This document shows, piece after piece, positions 21,967 through 30,824 of a stretch of DNA of 64,000 nucleotides. A program made the position numbers and the translations under genes. Source of the stretch: Enterococcus wangshanyuanii (lineage in GTDB: Bacteria > Bacillota > Bacilli > Lactobacillales > Enterococcaceae); the NCBI RefSeq assembly GCF_002197645.1, contig NZ_CP021874.1, forward strand, positions 3,472,001 to 3,536,000, in the 5' to 3' direction. Position 1 is the first letter of the stretch, and each line of letters begins with the position of its first letter. The notes under the pieces are model-generated. The model was given only the letters and a program-made list of their open reading frames with translations, searched no databases and had not been told where the DNA came from.

Positions 21967-23013
21967 GTGAAAGTATTATTATATTTTGAAGGTGAGAAAA
22001 TATTAGCCAAGTCAGGGATTGGCCGGGCACTTGACCATCAAAAGCGCGCACTTTCTGCTGTGGGAATCGAGTATACATTAGATGCTGAATGCACGGATTA
22101 CGATATATTGCACATAAATACATATGGAATCAATAGTCATAACATGGTAAATAAAGCACGAAAAATGGGAAAGAAAGTAATATATCATGCTCATTCAACT
22201 GAAGAAGACTTTAGAAATTCCTTCATCGGTTCCAATCAATTATCACCTTTAGTTAAAAAGTATTTAATAAGTTTGTATTCTAAAGCGGATTATTTAATTA
22301 CGCCAACGCCTTATTCTAAGGATTTATTAGAAGGTTATGGAATAAAAGTACCAATTGCATCAATTTCTAATGGCATCGATTTGAATCGTTTTGAACGTTC
22401 GAAAGAAAAAGAAGAAAAATTTAAGGAGTATTTTAATATCTCGAGCAATCAAAAAGTAATTATTTGTGTAGGGTTATATTTTGAAAGGAAAGGCATTATT
22501 GACTTTGTTGAGTTAGCTAGACAGTTTCCAGACTACCGTTTTATCTGGTTTGGTCATACGCCAATGTATTCAATTCCAAGAACGATTCGTACGCTTGTTA
22601 GAGAAGATCATCCTAAGAATGTCGAATTTCCTGGCTATATAAAAGGGGACATCATTGAAGGTGCCTACTCAGCAGCAGATTTATTTTTCTTTCCTTCTTA
22701 TGAAGAGACAGAAGGAATTGTAATATTGGAGGCTTTAGCAAGTAAGCAGCAAGTTTTAGTAAGAAATATTCCAGTATATAAAGGCTGGCTTAAGGATAAA
22801 GAAAATTGTTATATGGGCTCGACAAATGAAGATTTTGCTTTTTTGATCGAGTCCTTGATCGAAAAAAAACTGCCAAATACCTGTGAGTTAGGTTATGAAG
22901 TGGCTAAGCAAAAAAGTATTGAACGAATTGGTCATGATCTAAAAGAAGTTTATGAAAAAGTATTAAATCGTGATCACACAAATGAAAGTGAACAAATCTA
23001 TCAAAAAAATTGA
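21967..23013 (+). CDS. bgsA: GT4 glycosyltransferase, BgsA-like glycolipid synthase
   Basis: A 348-residue GT4 (GT-B fold) enzyme. The acceptor-side N-terminus has GEKILAKSGIGRALDHQ; the donor domain has ICVGLYFERKGIIDF and the EX7E-type region FFPSYEETEGIVILEALAS. In E. faecalis this position is held by BgsA, which adds the second glucose to make diglucosyl-diacylglycerol, the lipid anchor of lipoteichoic acid. Assignment rests on pairing with the BgsB-like gene right downstream. Start is GTG with AGGAGGAG upstream. The stop overlaps the open frame of the next gene; the proposed bgsB start is 20 bases further on. Confidence 0.75.
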   Translation: MKVLLYFEGEKILAKSGIGRALDHQKRALSAVGIEYTLDAECTDYDILHINTYGINSHNMVNKARKMGKKVIYHAHSTEEDFRNSFIGSNQLSPLVKKYLISLYSKADYLITPTPYSKDLLEGYGIKVPIASISNGIDLNRFERSKEKEEKFKEYFNISSNQKVIICVGLYFERKGIIDFVELARQFPDYRFIWFGHTPMYSIPRTIRTLVREDHPKNVEFPGYIKGDIIEGAYSAADLFFFPSYEETEGIVILEALASKQQVLVRNIPVYKGWLKDKENCYMGSTNEDFAFLIESLIEKKLPNTCELGYEVAKQKSIERIGHDLKEVYEKVLNRDHTNESEQIYQKN

Positions 23014-23033
23014 AAGTAATGGAGGGGAACATT

Positions 23034-24257
23034 GTGAAATTTGGTTTCTTTACAGATACATACTTTCCCCAGGTCAGTGGGGTTGCTACGTCAATAAAAA
23101 CACTTAAAGAGGAACTGGAAAAAAAGGGTCATCAAGTCTATATTTTTACGACTACAGATCCTAATGCAAAAGAATTTGAAGAAGATGTAATTCGAATGCC
23201 CAGTGTTCCTTTTGTATCTTTTAAAGATAGAAGAATCGTTGTACGGGGAATGTGGTATGCCTATCTGATTGCCAAAGAGCTGGAACTAGACTTGATCCAT
23301 ACACATACAGAATTTGGAGCAGGTTTATTAGGAAAAATGGTTGGGAAAAAATTAAAAATACCAGTTATTCATACCTATCATACAATGTATGAGGATTATT
23401 TACATTATATTGCCAAAGGCAAAGTAGTTCGTCCAACACATGTGAAATATTTTTCTCGTTTTTTTGCTAATCATACAACAGGCGTCGTTTGCCCTAGTGA
23501 GCGCGTCATTGATAAACTGAGAGAATATGGAGTAACTTCTCCTATGAGGATCATTCCAACTGGGATTGATATTAAAAAGTTTGAAAGACCAGATATTACT
23601 GAACAAATGAAAGAAGCCTTACGAGAAGAGCTAGGGTTAACTAAAGAGAATATGATGCTTTTATCTTTAAGCCGCATCTCATATGAAAAAAATATTCAAG
23701 CAATTATTCAAGGTTTACCAATTATATTCGAACGATTTCCCAATGCCCGTTTTGTGATCGTAGGTGATGGCCCCTATGTAGAAAAACTATCTTGCTTAGC
23801 AGAAGAACTGAATATTCGTGAAAAGATCCAATTTGTCGGTGAAGTACCTAATGATCAAGTAGCAATTTATTACAAAGCTGCGGATTATTTTGTCAGCGCC
23901 TCAACCTCTGAAACCCAAGGATTAACATATACTGAAGCAATGGCTTCCGGTGTTCCCTGTGTAGTTGAGGGGAATGCTTACTTAAATAATCTATTTGATC
24001 ATGAAAGTTTAGGACATACATTTGAAAGTGATGATGAGTTTGCATCAGCATTTATTGCCTATGTTGAATCAGGGATCAAACCAGATGAAACCATTTTAAA
24101 AGAAAAACTTTATGAGATCTCTGCTTCTTATTTTGGTAATCGAATGTTTGAATTTTACGAAGATATGATTAAATATTATGATCAACGATTGGTGGAAAAA
24201 GAAGCTGCCGCTTCAATCGAACGTATTAAAGTTAAATTTACATCTTTAAGAAAATAA
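23034..24257 (+). CDS. bgsB: GT4 glycosyltransferase, BgsB-like 1,2-diacylglycerol 3-glucosyltransferase
   Basis: About 407 residues, GT-B fold. The N-terminus GFFTDTYFPQVSGVATSI is typical of diacylglycerol glucosyltransferases; HTHTEFGAG and HTYHTMYEDYLHY line the acceptor site. The donor domain shows LLSLSRISYEKN, ARFVIVGDGPY and SASTSETQGLTYTEAMASG (EX7E). It is predicted to make monoglucosyl-diacylglycerol at the membrane. GTG 23034 is chosen because GGAGGGG lies 7 bases upstream; the open frame reaches further back to 23010. Confidence 0.82.
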   Translation: MKFGFFTDTYFPQVSGVATSIKTLKEELEKKGHQVYIFTTTDPNAKEFEEDVIRMPSVPFVSFKDRRIVVRGMWYAYLIAKELELDLIHTHTEFGAGLLGKMVGKKLKIPVIHTYHTMYEDYLHYIAKGKVVRPTHVKYFSRFFANHTTGVVCPSERVIDKLREYGVTSPMRIIPTGIDIKKFERPDITEQMKEALREELGLTKENMMLLSLSRISYEKNIQAIIQGLPIIFERFPNARFVIVGDGPYVEKLSCLAEELNIREKIQFVGEVPNDQVAIYYKAADYFVSASTSETQGLTYTEAMASGVPCVVEGNAYLNNLFDHESLGHTFESDDEFASAFIAYVESGIKPDETILKEKLYEISASYFGNRMFEFYEDMIKYYDQRLVEKEAAASIERIKVKFTSLRK

Positions 24258-24333
24258 ATGTTAAAACTTTTATTCTTGGTTTATACTGAGGATAGAAGTT
24301 TTTTTTATTAAACAAAAACAGGGAGGAAATAAT

Positions 24334-25212
24334 ATGCCACAAATAGGATTTATCGGGACAGGTGTAATGGGCGCTTCGATTGTTAGAAATATGATGAAAC
24401 ATGGGTTAAAAGTCAATGTCTATAATCGAACAAAGAGTAAAACCGATGAGCTTGTAGAAGAAGGTGCAATTTGGAAGGAGACGCCAGCAGAAATCGCTGC
24501 ATCAAGTGATATTGTTTTTACAATGGTTGGCTTTCCGAAAGATGTCGAAACGATTTATTTCGGTGATAACGGGATTTTCACTGAAAATATCCAAGGAAAA
24601 ATTATTGTAGATTTGACCACAAGTACACCGACATTGGCACAAAAAATTGCTGAAAAGGCCAGTGAATTAGGTGGAGTTGCTTTGGATGCGCCCGTGTCTG
24701 GAGGAGATTTAGGGGCAAAGAATGGTACATTAACAATTATGGTCGGTGGAGATAAGGACTCATATGATCAGTTACTACCTGTTTTTAAGACGTTCGGAAC
24801 AACTGTTACTCTTCATGGAACTGCCGGGAAAGGTCAGCATACTAAAATGGCAAACCAAATCATGATAGCAGGAACGATGACAGGAATGACAGAAATGCTT
24901 GTCTATGCAAATAAAGCTGGTTTAGATTTGGACAAAGTGATCGAAACTCTTTCTGGTGGAAGTGCTGCAAATTGGTCTTTAAGCAACTATAGTCCAAGAA
25001 TATTAAGAGAAGATTACACTCCAGGTTTTTTCGTAAAGCATTTTATAAAAGATTTAAAAATTGCTTTGGATGAGGCTGAAAAAATGGATCTTGACCTACC
25101 ATCAACGAAATTGGCGGTTGAACTCTATGAAAAGCTTGCTAATAAAGGCTTTGAGAACGATGGAACTCAAGCTTTGATCAAACTTTGGTGGGATGAAGGA
25201 AAACGCTCTTAG
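24334..25212 (+). CDS. Beta-hydroxyacid dehydrogenase (3-hydroxyisobutyrate dehydrogenase family)
   Basis: A 292-residue NAD(P)-dependent enzyme. The Rossmann motif IGFIGTGVMGASIVRNM is at the N-terminus, the substrate motif DAPVSGGDLGAKNGTLTIM near residue 120, and the catalytic Lys in GKGQHTKMANQIM near 170. The C-terminal helical domain is complete. The substrate (3-hydroxyisobutyrate, tartronate semialdehyde or a succinic semialdehyde type) cannot be told. GGGAGG precedes the ATG. Confidence 0.9.
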   Translation: MPQIGFIGTGVMGASIVRNMMKHGLKVNVYNRTKSKTDELVEEGAIWKETPAEIAASSDIVFTMVGFPKDVETIYFGDNGIFTENIQGKIIVDLTTSTPTLAQKIAEKASELGGVALDAPVSGGDLGAKNGTLTIMVGGDKDSYDQLLPVFKTFGTTVTLHGTAGKGQHTKMANQIMIAGTMTGMTEMLVYANKAGLDLDKVIETLSGGSAANWSLSNYSPRILREDYTPGFFVKHFIKDLKIALDEAEKMDLDLPSTKLAVELYEKLANKGFENDGTQALIKLWWDEGKRS

Positions 25213-25324
25213 ATCAAAAATTAAAGAACAGCAAAAAAATGAAAAAAAATGACGAAATATCATGCAAGAAACGCAATGTTTTGATACAATGGTACAGAAC
25301 TAGTTTGCAGAGGGAGGCCCATTT

Positions 25325-25555
25325 ATGAAACATTCACAACTTGTGGCGATTATTAAGAGACTTGAAGCGATGACTGAAGCAACAGACAACGAAATTCAAG
25401 TACGCCGCTTTGAAAAAGAAGGCGTAGAAAAATGCATCGTGAATTATGATAAATCGACTGAAACATTTGAATTAACAGAAAGTGATTCTCAACAAAGCTA
25501 TCAATTTGATAACATTGATATTGTAGCTATGGAGATTTATGATTTAATTCAATAA
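25325..25555 (+). CDS. YkuJ family protein (DUF1797)
   Basis: A 76-residue protein matching YkuJ: QLVAIIKRLEAM, then RFEKEGVEKCIVNYDKSTETFEL and the C-terminal DNIDIVAMEIYDLIQ. The fold is small alpha/beta; the function is unknown. AGAGGGAGG precedes the ATG. It is closed by a bidirectional terminator. Confidence 0.88.
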   Translation: MKHSQLVAIIKRLEAMTEATDNEIQVRRFEKEGVEKCIVNYDKSTETFELTESDSQQSYQFDNIDIVAMEIYDLIQ

Positions 25556-25572
25556 AAGAAAAGAGAATAATC

Positions 25573-25616
25573 AAAAACCTTGTGGCATACAAAATGTATG
25601 CCACAAGGTTTTTTTA
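25573..25616. terminator. Bidirectional terminator after ykuJ
   Basis: A perfect stem AACCTTGTGGCATAC/GTATGCCACAAGGTT is flanked by AAAA and TTTTTTT. Confidence 0.9.
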
Positions 25617-26678
25617 CTAAGCGGTTGTCAATTCTTTAAAGATAGTTTTGACAGTGGTCTTTTCTTTGATACGGTAAGCATTTGAACCAGCAAAGACTAA
25701 TGCGTCCTCAGGTTCTTTCGTCACTGCATTCAACAATGTTTCAGTGATACAATATGGAATCGTTTCACGATCGCAATGTTTATATGATAAGCAGTTACGG
25801 CATTTTTCAATCGGAATTTGCTCGTGTTTGATCCGTTCAGAAAAACGATTTTTGATGGCTCTGCCAGGCATTCCTACCGGGCTTTTAATAATAGTAATAT
25901 CCTCTTTTTCAGCTTTGATGTAGGCATTTTTAAAAGATTCTGGTGCGTCACATTCCTCTGTAACAACAAAACGTGTAGCCATCTGTACGCCTGAACAACC
26001 CAAACTGAGATAATGATCGATATCGTTACGATCGAAAACACCACCGGCAAAAATAACTGGGATTTCTTTGTTGAAGTCTGCTCCAAAAGAGTTGACTGTC
26101 TCAACGATTTTTACAATTTCTTCGTCCATTTGTTCAATACTTTTTTCGAGTGTTTCAGCTTTAAAGCCAAGATGCCCTCCAGCTTTCGGTCCTTCGATCA
26201 CAACAAAATCAGCAGTTTTGTTATATCTCTTTTTCCAAGTACTTAAAAGAACCTTTGCTCCTTTATTTGAGGAGACGATAGGTGCGATTTTAGTTTGACT
26301 TCCTTCAACTAATTCTGGTAAATTAATTGGCAGTCCTGCCCCAGAAATAATGACATCCGCGCCAACTTCAACACATCTTTTTACATAACGATCATAGTGA
26401 AAGGTTGCCGCCATGATATTGAAGCCGATCAACCCGCCACAAGCAATTTCTTTTGCTTTTTCAAATTGTTTTTGGATGGCGATCATATTCGCTTGTAATG
26501 GTGATTTTTCAAACAATTCTTCTTGATATCCGATTTGTGCCGTTGATAAAATACCGATGCCGCCTTCACGGCTAACGGCACCGGCTAAATTCGCTAAGCT
26601 AACTCCGATGCCCATGCCACCTTGGATGATTGGAACTTGTGCAACAAGATTGTCTATTACTAATGGTTTTAAAGACAT
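25617..26678 (-). CDS. NPD-family flavoprotein (nitronate monooxygenase / FabK-like)
   Basis: A 353-residue FMN-dependent TIM-barrel protein. QGGMGIGVSLANLAGAVS at the N-terminus, the GPKAGGHLG block near 170 and FAGGVFDRNDIDHYLSLG near 215 define the nitronate monooxygenase/2-nitropropane dioxygenase family, to which FabK also belongs. It has a C-terminal extension with four Cys residues (CRNCLSYKHCDRETIPYC) that FabK lacks, so metal binding is possible. It is divergent from fabT, and a FabT-type dyad lies upstream of it, suggesting a link to fatty acid metabolism. Confidence 0.87.
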   Translation of the reverse strand: MSLKPLVIDNLVAQVPIIQGGMGIGVSLANLAGAVSREGGIGILSTAQIGYQEELFEKSPLQANMIAIQKQFEKAKEIACGGLIGFNIMAATFHYDRYVKRCVEVGADVIISGAGLPINLPELVEGSQTKIAPIVSSNKGAKVLLSTWKKRYNKTADFVVIEGPKAGGHLGFKAETLEKSIEQMDEEIVKIVETVNSFGADFNKEIPVIFAGGVFDRNDIDHYLSLGCSGVQMATRFVVTEECDAPESFKNAYIKAEKEDITIIKSPVGMPGRAIKNRFSERIKHEQIPIEKCRNCLSYKHCDRETIPYCITETLLNAVTKEPEDALVFAGSNAYRIKEKTTVKTIFKELTTA

Positions 26679-26716
26679 ATTTTTGCTCCTTTGTATTAGT
26701 AAAAAAAAGTAAATAC

Positions 26717-26729
26717 TTTGACATTCAAA
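26717..26729 (-). promoter_or_regulatory. FabT-type dyad upstream of the NPD-family gene
   Basis: TTTGA-CAT-TCAAA is the same dyad (TTTGA-N3-TCAAA) as the two at the fabT promoter. It lies 39 bases upstream of the NPD gene start. Confidence 0.6.
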
Positions 26730-26878
26730 CTAAAACAAATGATAGTCAATTGAAAGAGAACTGTCAATTGTTTTTTTTAGAAAGTCAAGAAAATGACAAC
26801 TCCGATTTTTTTTTATTTAAAATAGGCTTGATATAATAGGCTTTTTAGTTAAGAAAAATTAAAAATCCAATATTTTAC

Positions 26879-26937
26879 TTGCAATCTCTTTTTATATACG
26901 ATATAGTTTGAACATCAAATGATTTGATTATCAAACT
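26879..26937 (+). promoter_or_regulatory. fabT promoter with two FabT boxes
   Basis: TTGCAA (26879-26884), a 17-bp spacer and TATAGT (26902-26907). Dyad 1, TTTGA-ACA-TCAAA (26907-26919), overlaps the -10; dyad 2, TTTGA-TTA-TCAAA (26923-26935), covers the start region. FabT is known to bind such sites with long-chain acyl-ACP, so the operon should be autoregulated. Confidence 0.88.
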
Positions 26938-26956
26938 ATATGGATGGTGCGCACAC

Positions 26957-27397
26957 ATGGAACCTAATTTAGAAACAGTCAACGATTATCTTGTCAGTGT
27001 CTTCAATGATATCTTAACTATTGAAGAATCTGAGCTAAAAAAATCACAATTTAATGATCTGTCCATTACTGAGATGCATACGATCGAAGCAATCGGAATG
27101 TATAAAAAGAAAACTTCCTCAGAAGTAGCAAAAGAATTGTCGATTACTGTTGGAACTTTGACCGTTGCAATTAATAATCTTGTAAAAAAAGGCTACGTTG
27201 AACGGATTCGAAGTGAAGATGATCGTAGAGTCGTTAAGTTAGGTTTGACAAAGAAAGGAAAACTCCTTTTCAGAGTCCACCAACACTTCCATAGAGAAAT
27301 GGTGAAACGGATTTTAAGCGGAATGGATAAATCAGAAGAGCAAGCATTATTAAAAGCGCTAAAAAATCTTCATGATTTCTTGAAGGAATATAAGTAA
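26957..27397 (+). CDS. fabT: MarR-family fatty acid synthesis repressor FabT
   Basis: About 146 residues, winged-helix MarR fold. The recognition region is KKTSSEVAKELSITVGTLTVAINNLVKKGYVERI and the wing SEDDRRVVKLGLTKKG. FabT represses the fab/acc genes with acyl-ACP as corepressor. ATG 26957 (MEPNLETV) is preferred over upstream in-frame starts, which lie inside the operator. It is the first gene of the fab-acc cluster. Confidence 0.93.
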   Translation: MEPNLETVNDYLVSVFNDILTIEESELKKSQFNDLSITEMHTIEAIGMYKKKTSSEVAKELSITVGTLTVAINNLVKKGYVERIRSEDDRRVVKLGLTKKGKLLFRVHQHFHREMVKRILSGMDKSEEQALLKALKNLHDFLKEYK

Positions 27398-27411
27398 AAG
27401 TGAGGGCCAAA

Positions 27412-28371
27412 ATGAACCAATTCGCAAAAATAACTTGCACAGGCCGATATGTTCCTGAAAACCTTGTTTCCAATCAACAGTTATCAACAATGATGGAGAC
27501 TTCTGATGAATGGATTTCAAGTCGGACTGGGATACGTGCGAGAAATATTGTTACCAATGAAAATACGTCGGATTTATGTATCAAGGTAGCCGAACGATTA
27601 TTAGAAAAATCTGGTAAAAAGCCGGAGGAATTAGACTTTATTCTAGTTGCTACGATGACACCTGATTACGGAACACCTTCTGTTGCGTGTTTGGTTCAAG
27701 GAAGTATTGCTGCGCATAAAGCATTTGCCTTTGATATAAGTGCAGCATGTTCCGGATTTGTATATGCTTTAAGTTTAGGCGAAAAATTAATTCGAACAGG
27801 TAAAAGCCTTGGCATGATCATTGGCGGCGAAACTTTGTCAAAAGTGATCGATTGGAATGACCGAACAACAGCCGTACTATTTGGTGATGGGGCAGCAGGT
27901 GTGTTACTTGAAGCTGATACTGAAGAACATTTTATTTCCGAAAAACTTCAGGCAGATGGGAAAAGAGCCAAGTCGCTGACTTCAGGATATTTGGAAAACA
28001 AGAGTCCTTTTTATACGGAATCTTCAGAAGAATCTAACTATCTTAAAATGACAGGCCGAGATATTTATGATTTTTCTTTAAAAGATGTAGCAAGTAATAT
28101 TCGTGAAATCGTCGAAGAAGATGTTGATTACTTATTACTACATCAGGCAAATAAACGAATCATCGAAAAAATATCCAAAAAGCTCGACATTCCAAGAGAA
28201 AAATTTTTAACGAATATGGAACAAAATGGCAACACTTCTGCTGCGAGCATCCCCTTATTATTGGATGAATCAGTAGAGGCTGGAATCCTGAAAATTGGCT
28301 CCGGACAAAAAATTGTGTTAACAGGTTATGGCGGCGGTTTAACGTGGGGATCGATCCTCTTAACGCTGTAA
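27412..28371 (+). CDS. fabH: Beta-ketoacyl-ACP synthase III
   Basis: A 319-residue condensing enzyme that starts fatty acid synthesis by joining acetyl-CoA and malonyl-ACP. Catalytic Cys in DISAACSGF (about residue 112), His in LLHQANKRI and Asn in NMEQNGNTSAASIP; the C-terminal GYGGGLTWGS glycine-rich end is intact. ATG 27412 is preferred over GTG 27400 because GTGAGG then serves as the ribosome binding site. It follows fabT by 14 bases. Confidence 0.97.
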   Translation: MNQFAKITCTGRYVPENLVSNQQLSTMMETSDEWISSRTGIRARNIVTNENTSDLCIKVAERLLEKSGKKPEELDFILVATMTPDYGTPSVACLVQGSIAAHKAFAFDISAACSGFVYALSLGEKLIRTGKSLGMIIGGETLSKVIDWNDRTTAVLFGDGAAGVLLEADTEEHFISEKLQADGKRAKSLTSGYLENKSPFYTESSEESNYLKMTGRDIYDFSLKDVASNIREIVEEDVDYLLLHQANKRIIEKISKKLDIPREKFLTNMEQNGNTSAASIPLLLDESVEAGILKIGSGQKIVLTGYGGGLTWGSILLTL

Positions 28372-28421
28372 GACTGTGACTATATAAAATTAAAAAAGAA
28401 ATTTATTGGAGGAATATACAC

Positions 28422-28649
28422 ATGGTATTCGAAAAAATTCAAGCAATTATCGTAGAAGAATTAGGCAAAGAGCCAGAAGAAGTAAAATTAACAACAAACA
28501 TCCAAGAAGAACTAGATGCAGATAGTTTAGATTTATTCCAAATCATTAATGAAATCGAAGATGCATTCGATGTGAAAATTGAATCAGAAGATGGCATCGC
28601 AACAGTGCAAGACTTAGTAACTTACGTAGAAAAACAAACAGCAGAATAA
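28422..28649 (+). CDS. acpP: Acyl carrier protein
   Basis: A 75-residue acidic four-helix protein. The phosphopantetheine Ser is in [18 protein letters not shown] precedes the ATG. It is located between fabH and fabK. A terminator-like hairpin follows about 100 bases later, which may set higher expression of the proximal genes. Confidence 0.97.
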   Translation: MVFEKIQAIIVEELGKEPEEVKLTTNIQEELDADSLDLFQIINEIEDAFDVKIESEDGIATVQDLVTYVEKQTAE

Positions 28650-28755
28650 TCAAGCTCATTTGCTTAAACATAGAATTGGCAAAACAAAGTATTTTTGGGA
28701 AGCCAAACGCTTGCTGAAAATCTAGCTTTTTTACACTGTTAGTTGGAATTAGAAA

Positions 28756-28797
28756 GGCTGGTACTAAACTTATTGAGTTTTGTTCCAGCTCTTTTTT
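28756..28797 (+). terminator. Terminator or attenuator between acpP and fabK
   Basis: GCTGGTACTAAACT pairs with AGTTTTGTTCCAGC (two mismatches), followed by CTCTTTTTT. It divides the fab cluster into a fabT-fabH-acpP part and the rest. Confidence 0.75.
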
Positions 28798-28823
28798 CAT
28801 TAAAGTTTTAAGGGAGGTCGTTT

Positions 28824-29780
28824 ATGCGATCACAGATTTGCAAGTTGCTAAACATTCAGTATCCAATTTTTCAAGGTGGAATGGCTTGGATCGCAGATGC
28901 TTCTCTTGCAGGAGCAGTTTCAAATGCTGGTGGTTTGGGAATCATCGCAGGAGGCAATGCTCCCAGAGAAGTTGTTCAGGCAGAAATTAAAAAAATCAAG
29001 AAAATGACAGATAAGCCATTTGGTGTCAATATCATGCTGCTTTCACCATTTGCAGAAGATATTGTCGATTTAGTTTGTGAAGAAAACGTTCCTGTTGTCA
29101 CAACGGGCGCTGGAAATCCAAGTAAATACATGGCACGTTTTAAAGAACATAATATCAAAGTAATTCCAGTAGTTCCTTCAGTCGCATTGGGTGCACGAAT
29201 GGAAAAAATCGGTGCAGATGCTGTAATTGTTGAAGGAATGGAGGCTGGAGGACATATCGGTAAGCTTACGACGATGAGTATCGTACCTCAAGTAGTTGAT
29301 GCTTTATCGATCCCAGTCATTGCAGCAGGAGGGATCGGTGATGGTCGAGGCATGGCAGCTGCACTGATGTTAGGTGCAGAAGGTGTGCAAGTTGGTACTC
29401 GTTTTTTAGTCGCAAAAGAATGTACTGTACATGAAAATTATAAAGCAAGAATTATCAAAGCACGAGATATAGATACAACGGTTACGTGCCAGCATTTTGG
29501 ACATCCAGTGCGGGCAATCAAAAATAAACTAACGAACGAATATGATCGATTAGAAAAAATTGAATTGAGAAATCCTGAACCAGATCTTGTAAAATTTGAC
29601 GAATTAGGTCAAGGAGCATTAAGAAAAGCCGTAGTTGAAGGCGATGTAGATCATGGATCGATCATGGCAGGACAAATTGCAGGAATGATTACAAAAGAAG
29701 AAACAGCAAAAGAAATTATTGATTCGTATATTATTGAGATGAAACAAGTTTTTGTAGAGAAATATAGTCAGTGGGGATGA
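28824..29780 (+). CDS. fabK: Enoyl-ACP reductase II
   Basis: A 318-residue FMN-dependent enoyl-ACP reductase. QGGMAWIADASLAGAVSNAGG, GVNIMLLSPF, VEGMEAGGHIGKLTT and AAGGIGDGRGMAAAL are typical of FabK. It performs the last reduction of each elongation cycle and is naturally insensitive to triclosan. GGGAGG precedes the ATG. It is a paralogue of the NPD-family gene at 25617 but lacks the Cys-rich tail. Confidence 0.95.
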   Translation: MRSQICKLLNIQYPIFQGGMAWIADASLAGAVSNAGGLGIIAGGNAPREVVQAEIKKIKKMTDKPFGVNIMLLSPFAEDIVDLVCEENVPVVTTGAGNPSKYMARFKEHNIKVIPVVPSVALGARMEKIGADAVIVEGMEAGGHIGKLTTMSIVPQVVDALSIPVIAAGGIGDGRGMAAALMLGAEGVQVGTRFLVAKECTVHENYKARIIKARDIDTTVTCQHFGHPVRAIKNKLTNEYDRLEKIELRNPEPDLVKFDELGQGALRKAVVEGDVDHGSIMAGQIAGMITKEETAKEIIDSYIIEMKQVFVEKYSQWG

Positions 29781-29891
29781 TAATCGTTCACATGGCTTTT
29801 ATGATAAAGAAATTGAATGAAACGAAAAAGTTTTCAGGCGATCATTATTGAGGAATGAGGCTCTTTCGGTTTTAAAGTAAGGAGTAATAAG

Positions 29892-30821
29892 ATGGGAACA
29901 GCTTTTGTATTTAGTGGACAAGGTGCTCAATATAGTGGGATGGGCAAGGAATTATTTGATAAAGAAAAAATCGTTCAAGATACGTTTAAAGAAGCTAGTG
30001 AAGTTTTAGGCTATGATATGGCAGAACTTTGCTTTACTGAAAATGAGCGTATCAATGAAACGATGTATACACAACCAGCTATTTTAACTGTAAGTATTGC
30101 CTTTTTCCGCTTGTTGCAAGCAAAAGGCTATCGACCAGATGTCGTAGCTGGACTTAGCTTAGGCGAATATAGTGCGCTTGTCGCAAGTGGTGCCATTTCA
30201 TTTAAACAGGCTGTTCAGCTAGTGGCTAAACGAGGTAAATTTATGTCAGAAGCAGCACCTTCGGGGACTGGCAAAATGGTCGCTGTGATGAACGCAGACC
30301 GTTCATTGATCGAAGAATGTTGTCTAAAAGCCAGTGAATTTGGGATCGTTTCTCCAGCAAATTACAATACTCCTCAGCAAATTGTGATCGGAGGAGAGGT
30401 GACCGCCGTTGATCAAGCAATAGAATTATTAACAGAAGCAGGGGTAAAACGGATGATCCCGCTAAATGTCAGTGGTCCTTTCCACACAGCATTGTTAAAG
30501 CCGGCTTCTGAAAAGCTTGCTTCTGAATTAGATCAAATTGAGTTTACAGAAATGACGATTCCTGTAATCAGTAATACAACGGCACAAGTAATGAAGCAAG
30601 CAGAGATTAAACAACTATTGGAGCAGCAGGTAATGTCAGCTGTGCGTTTTGCAGATAGTATTGAAACAATTAAAAATATGGATGTTGATACAATTATAGA
30701 AGTTGGACCAGGAAAAACACTGACTGGTTTTATCAAGAAAATCGATAAAAAAATTCAAACAGTCCGTGTAGAAGATGAAAAAACATTGGCTGAAACAGAG
30801 AATCTTTTGAGCGGGAGGTAA
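29892..30821 (+). CDS. fabD: Malonyl-CoA:ACP transacylase
   Basis: A 309-residue acyltransferase. FSGQGAQYSGMG at the N-terminus, the nucleophilic Ser in AGLSLGEYSALVASG (about residue 92), and the catalytic His in VSGPFHTALL (about 200). It loads malonyl groups on ACP. Its stop is 3 bases before fabG. Confidence 0.97.
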   Translation: MGTAFVFSGQGAQYSGMGKELFDKEKIVQDTFKEASEVLGYDMAELCFTENERINETMYTQPAILTVSIAFFRLLQAKGYRPDVVAGLSLGEYSALVASGAISFKQAVQLVAKRGKFMSEAAPSGTGKMVAVMNADRSLIEECCLKASEFGIVSPANYNTPQQIVIGGEVTAVDQAIELLTEAGVKRMIPLNVSGPFHTALLKPASEKLASELDQIEFTEMTIPVISNTTAQVMKQAEIKQLLEQQVMSAVRFADSIETIKNMDVDTIIEVGPGKTLTGFIKKIDKKIQTVRVEDEKTLAETENLLSGR

Positions 30822-30824
30822 CTT

